33,627 nucleotides of DNA from positions 1 to 33,627 of the forward strand of contig CAYOWC010000019.1 in the NCBI GenBank assembly GCA_964407525.1. The letters run 5' to 3'. The notes beneath the pieces are model-generated. The model did not search any database and was not told where the DNA came from. It saw only the letters and a list, made by a program, of their open reading frames with translations. Each line of letters starts with the position of its first letter. Position 1 is the stretch's first letter. This DNA comes from DUZB01 sp964407525. GTDB taxonomy: Bacteria > Desulfobacterota > DSM-4660 > Desulfatiglandales > Desulfatiglandaceae. Position numbers and translations under genes: made by a program. Shown here in pieces: positions 32,155 through 33,627 of the stretch.

Positions 32155-32259
32155 CAAGCGCCTCTTTTACCAAATCTACTGCGTTATAAAGCGTTTGCAG
32201 TAGCAAAAAAATACGGTTGCGCGCTCGCTGCCTTGTATCTTCGGTAAAAGAGACGCTTG
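32155..32259. repeat. 105-bp fold-back element with an inner hairpin
   Basis: A 17-base arm (32155-32171, CAAGCGCCTCTTTTACC) is the reverse complement of 32243-32259 with one mismatch. Inside it CTACTGC (32176-32182) pairs with GCAGTAG (32197-32203). It lies in the 182-base spacer between the small cysteine protein and the second UroD-like gene. No cobalamin-riboswitch B12 box was seen in it. It may be a repeat element, or a transcription attenuator. Confidence 0.6.
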
Positions 32260-32332
32260 CAGAATTCAGGTATAAATAGATTATTTTAATAAGATGCATT
32301 CCGGTGGATCCGGATTGCCGGGGAGGTGTTCA

Positions 32333-33355
32333 ATGGTACAGATGGGTTTAAAAGAAAGATTCTGGAATCGATTGAATGGAAAAGATGTGGATATGACCCC
32401 TTCAGGGAGTACAACCACATATGCGGTTTTGGCGTTTATGGATCAATGCGGTTACGCGAGGCCCCTGGCTGATACCGATCCCGTGGCCATGACGGAACTG
32501 GCCTATGCTGGACACCAATATGGCCAGTTTGAATGGGTCAAAGCCATGGGTTGGGATATTGTGGGCATGAGCGAAGCCTTTGGATGCAAACTGGGGATCC
32601 CACAAAAAGATATTCAATACTCCATACAGGCCCACCCCTATGCCGATGGTATCGATGATATCGACTTTCCTTCGGATTTTCTGGAAAGGGGTCGTTTCCC
32701 CATGTTCAAAGAGCATTTCAGGCTTTTGAAGGAAAAAGCGGGCGACGATCTCATCATATTCGGGGAAACCGAAGGCCCCTTTACCTGCGCGGCCAACCTG
32801 GTGGGTACGGAACAGTACATGAAGTGGATTTATAAAAATCCTGAGGGTATCAAAAAAGTGCTGGAAGTGACCAAAGAGGCTGCCGTGGCATCGGAAAATT
32901 TCGCCTTTGACAACGGGGCGGATTATTATGTGTTTGCGGAACCTACTGCGGGTCCCGCCCTGCTGCGGCCCAAGTTCTTCGAAGAATTTATTCAGCCTGT
33001 GTTGAAAGAGGTGGTGGACCGGGCAAAGGGGCCTGTTGTTCTTCATGTTTGCGGAAATTCGGACAAGGTTATTGGAATGATGTGCGATACAGGTGTCGCT
33101 GGCATCAGCATTGAAGAAAAGGCTGACATGAAAGCGGCGGTCGAAATCGCTCATGCAAAGGGTGTCAAGGTTTTCGGAAATGTGGCGACGGCCACTACGC
33201 TTTTCAGCGGTACGCCCGAAGCCGTATATCAAGAGGCAACCCAGGCCCTTGATAACGGAACCGATTTTCTCTGTCCCGGCTGCGGCATTGCGCCGCCGTC
33301 CCCTCTGGAGAACCTCCTTCAGATCAAAAAGGCGAGGGACGATTACTTTAAATGA
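32333..33355 (+). CDS. second UroD-superfamily methyltransferase, MtaA/MtbA-like
   Basis: This is a 340-aa TIM-barrel protein. Zinc ligands are H238 and C240 (VVLHVCGNSD) and C314 or C317 (FLCPGCGIAPPSP), an excellent match to methylcobamide:coenzyme M methyltransferases. It is only distantly similar to the UroD-like protein at 27872, so the two probably act on different methyl donors or acceptors. GGGAGG lies 7 bases before the ATG at 32333, and an in-frame ATG at 32294 is rejected. A bacterium of this kind is not expected to use coenzyme M, so the acceptor may be another thiol or the corrinoid protein itself. The stop TGA is followed in the same frame by the CobW-like fragment. Confidence 0.87.
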   Translation: MVQMGLKERFWNRLNGKDVDMTPSGSTTTYAVLAFMDQCGYARPLADTDPVAMTELAYAGHQYGQFEWVKAMGWDIVGMSEAFGCKLGIPQKDIQYSIQAHPYADGIDDIDFPSDFLERGRFPMFKEHFRLLKEKAGDDLIIFGETEGPFTCAANLVGTEQYMKWIYKNPEGIKKVLEVTKEAAVASENFAFDNGADYYVFAEPTAGPALLRPKFFEEFIQPVLKEVVDRAKGPVVLHVCGNSDKVIGMMCDTGVAGISIEEKADMKAAVEIAHAKGVKVFGNVATATTLFSGTPEAVYQEATQALDNGTDFLCPGCGIAPPSPLENLLQIKKARDDYFK

Positions 33356-33627
33356 AATCGAAAAGACAAGAAATTCACCCTCCTTATAAATGAATTTGGA
33401 GGAATCGGAATGGATGGCGCCCTTGTGGAGGGTGACGACATCGACGTGATGGAAATCAGCAACGGATCGATGTTTTGAGCCTGTGTGAAAACGGATTTTA
33501 TCAAAGGCCTCTATGAGCTCAGCAACACTGTGCAGTCAGATGTTTTACTCATTGAATCCACAGGTGTTGCCAACCCTTCGGATTTGAAAAGAGACTTAAA
33601 GCTTCCTATTTTGAACGACCGGTTTCA
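33356..33627 (+). pseudogene. CobW/G3E-type GTPase fragment with in-frame TGA, cut by the window edge
   Basis: Directly after the UroD stop, in the same frame, the sequence encodes KFTLLINEFGGIGMDGALV, then EGDDIDVMEISNGSMF, a TGA at 33477-33479, then ACVKTDFIKGLYEL and LLIESTGVANPSDLKRDL. The ESTG motif is the G3E GTPase hallmark. The TGA takes the place of the first cysteine of a C-x-C metal site. The N-terminal P-loop, normally about 40 residues earlier, is missing. It could be a decayed gene, an assembly fault or a selenocysteine codon (no convincing downstream hairpin seen). A GGAGG 7 bases before an ATG at 33410 is a possible secondary start. CobW proteins usually serve as metal chaperones. 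The reading frame continues past the window. Confidence 0.6.

Noticed and set aside
32151..32332. Cobalamin riboswitch upstream of the second UroD-like gene
   Set aside because: No B12-box-like sequence is visible. The region holds only a fold-back repeat. No cobalamin riboswitch was recognised anywhere else in the window.
32333..33355. Methanogen origin suggested by MtaA- and MtrH-like genes
   Set aside because: Both families are common in bacterial demethylation clusters. The [2Fe-2S] RACE protein, multihaem cytochromes and bacterial-style ribosome-binding sites indicate a bacterium.

Overview
The window reads as accessory catabolic DNA from a strict anaerobe of the Desulfobacterota (a sulfate-reducer-like deltaproteobacterium). 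The basis is multihaem c-type cytochromes coupled to HdrD/DsrK-like iron-sulfur proteins, an aldehyde:ferredoxin oxidoreductase relative, a corrinoid methyltransferase cluster with a bacterial-type reductive activator, and intergenic REP-like and short tandem repeats. A run of exactly 100 N (9072-9171) shows a scaffolded draft or metagenome assembly. No RNA gene, CRISPR array, integrase or insertion sequence was seen.

Layout. 1-943 (+): a HEPN/MNT toxin-antitoxin pair. 1038-3859 (-): an AIR-synthase-like protein and a radical SAM-GNAT fusion, reminiscent of part of the Nit1C cluster. 4185-8034 (-): an iron-sulfur flavoprotein and a SsuABC/TauABC-type ABC transporter whose substrate-binding gene is separated from its permease by a small DUF4258-type toxin-antitoxin pair. 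8059-14598 (-): an unknown 228-aa protein, a CCG-domain Fe-S protein broken by the N gap, a 7-haem cytochrome c fused to a NarI/DsrM-like cytochrome b, a separate cytochrome b, a 6-haem anchored cytochrome c and a BPL_N-like protein. These look like one transmembrane electron-transfer complex in one tightly overlapping operon. 14694-16373 (-): a short AOR-like protein that has lost Fe-S ligands, and a two-cluster ferredoxin. 16374-16615: a divergent AT-rich promoter/operator region.

16616-33627 (+): a GntR/FadR regulator; a methylmalonate-semialdehyde-dehydrogenase-like enzyme; an FAD oxidase with its CCG-domain Fe-S partner; a complete Liv-type ABC transporter; then an MtrH-like methyltransferase, an MtaA/UroD-like methyltransferase, a corrinoid protein, a RACE-type activator, a small cysteine-rich protein, a second MtaA/UroD-like protein, and a CobW-like GTPase fragment interrupted by an in-frame TGA and cut by the window edge.

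Working model (inference): the regulator controls both arms. The Liv transporter imports a methylated (probably O-methyl) substrate. The UroD-like enzymes and corrinoid protein move the methyl group to tetrahydrofolate through the MtrH-like enzyme, with RACE keeping cobalt reduced. The flavin oxidase/CCG pair and the CoA-acylating aldehyde dehydrogenase oxidise the remaining skeleton. Electrons may reach the membrane cytochrome complex encoded on the other strand. The substrate cannot be read from the sequence.
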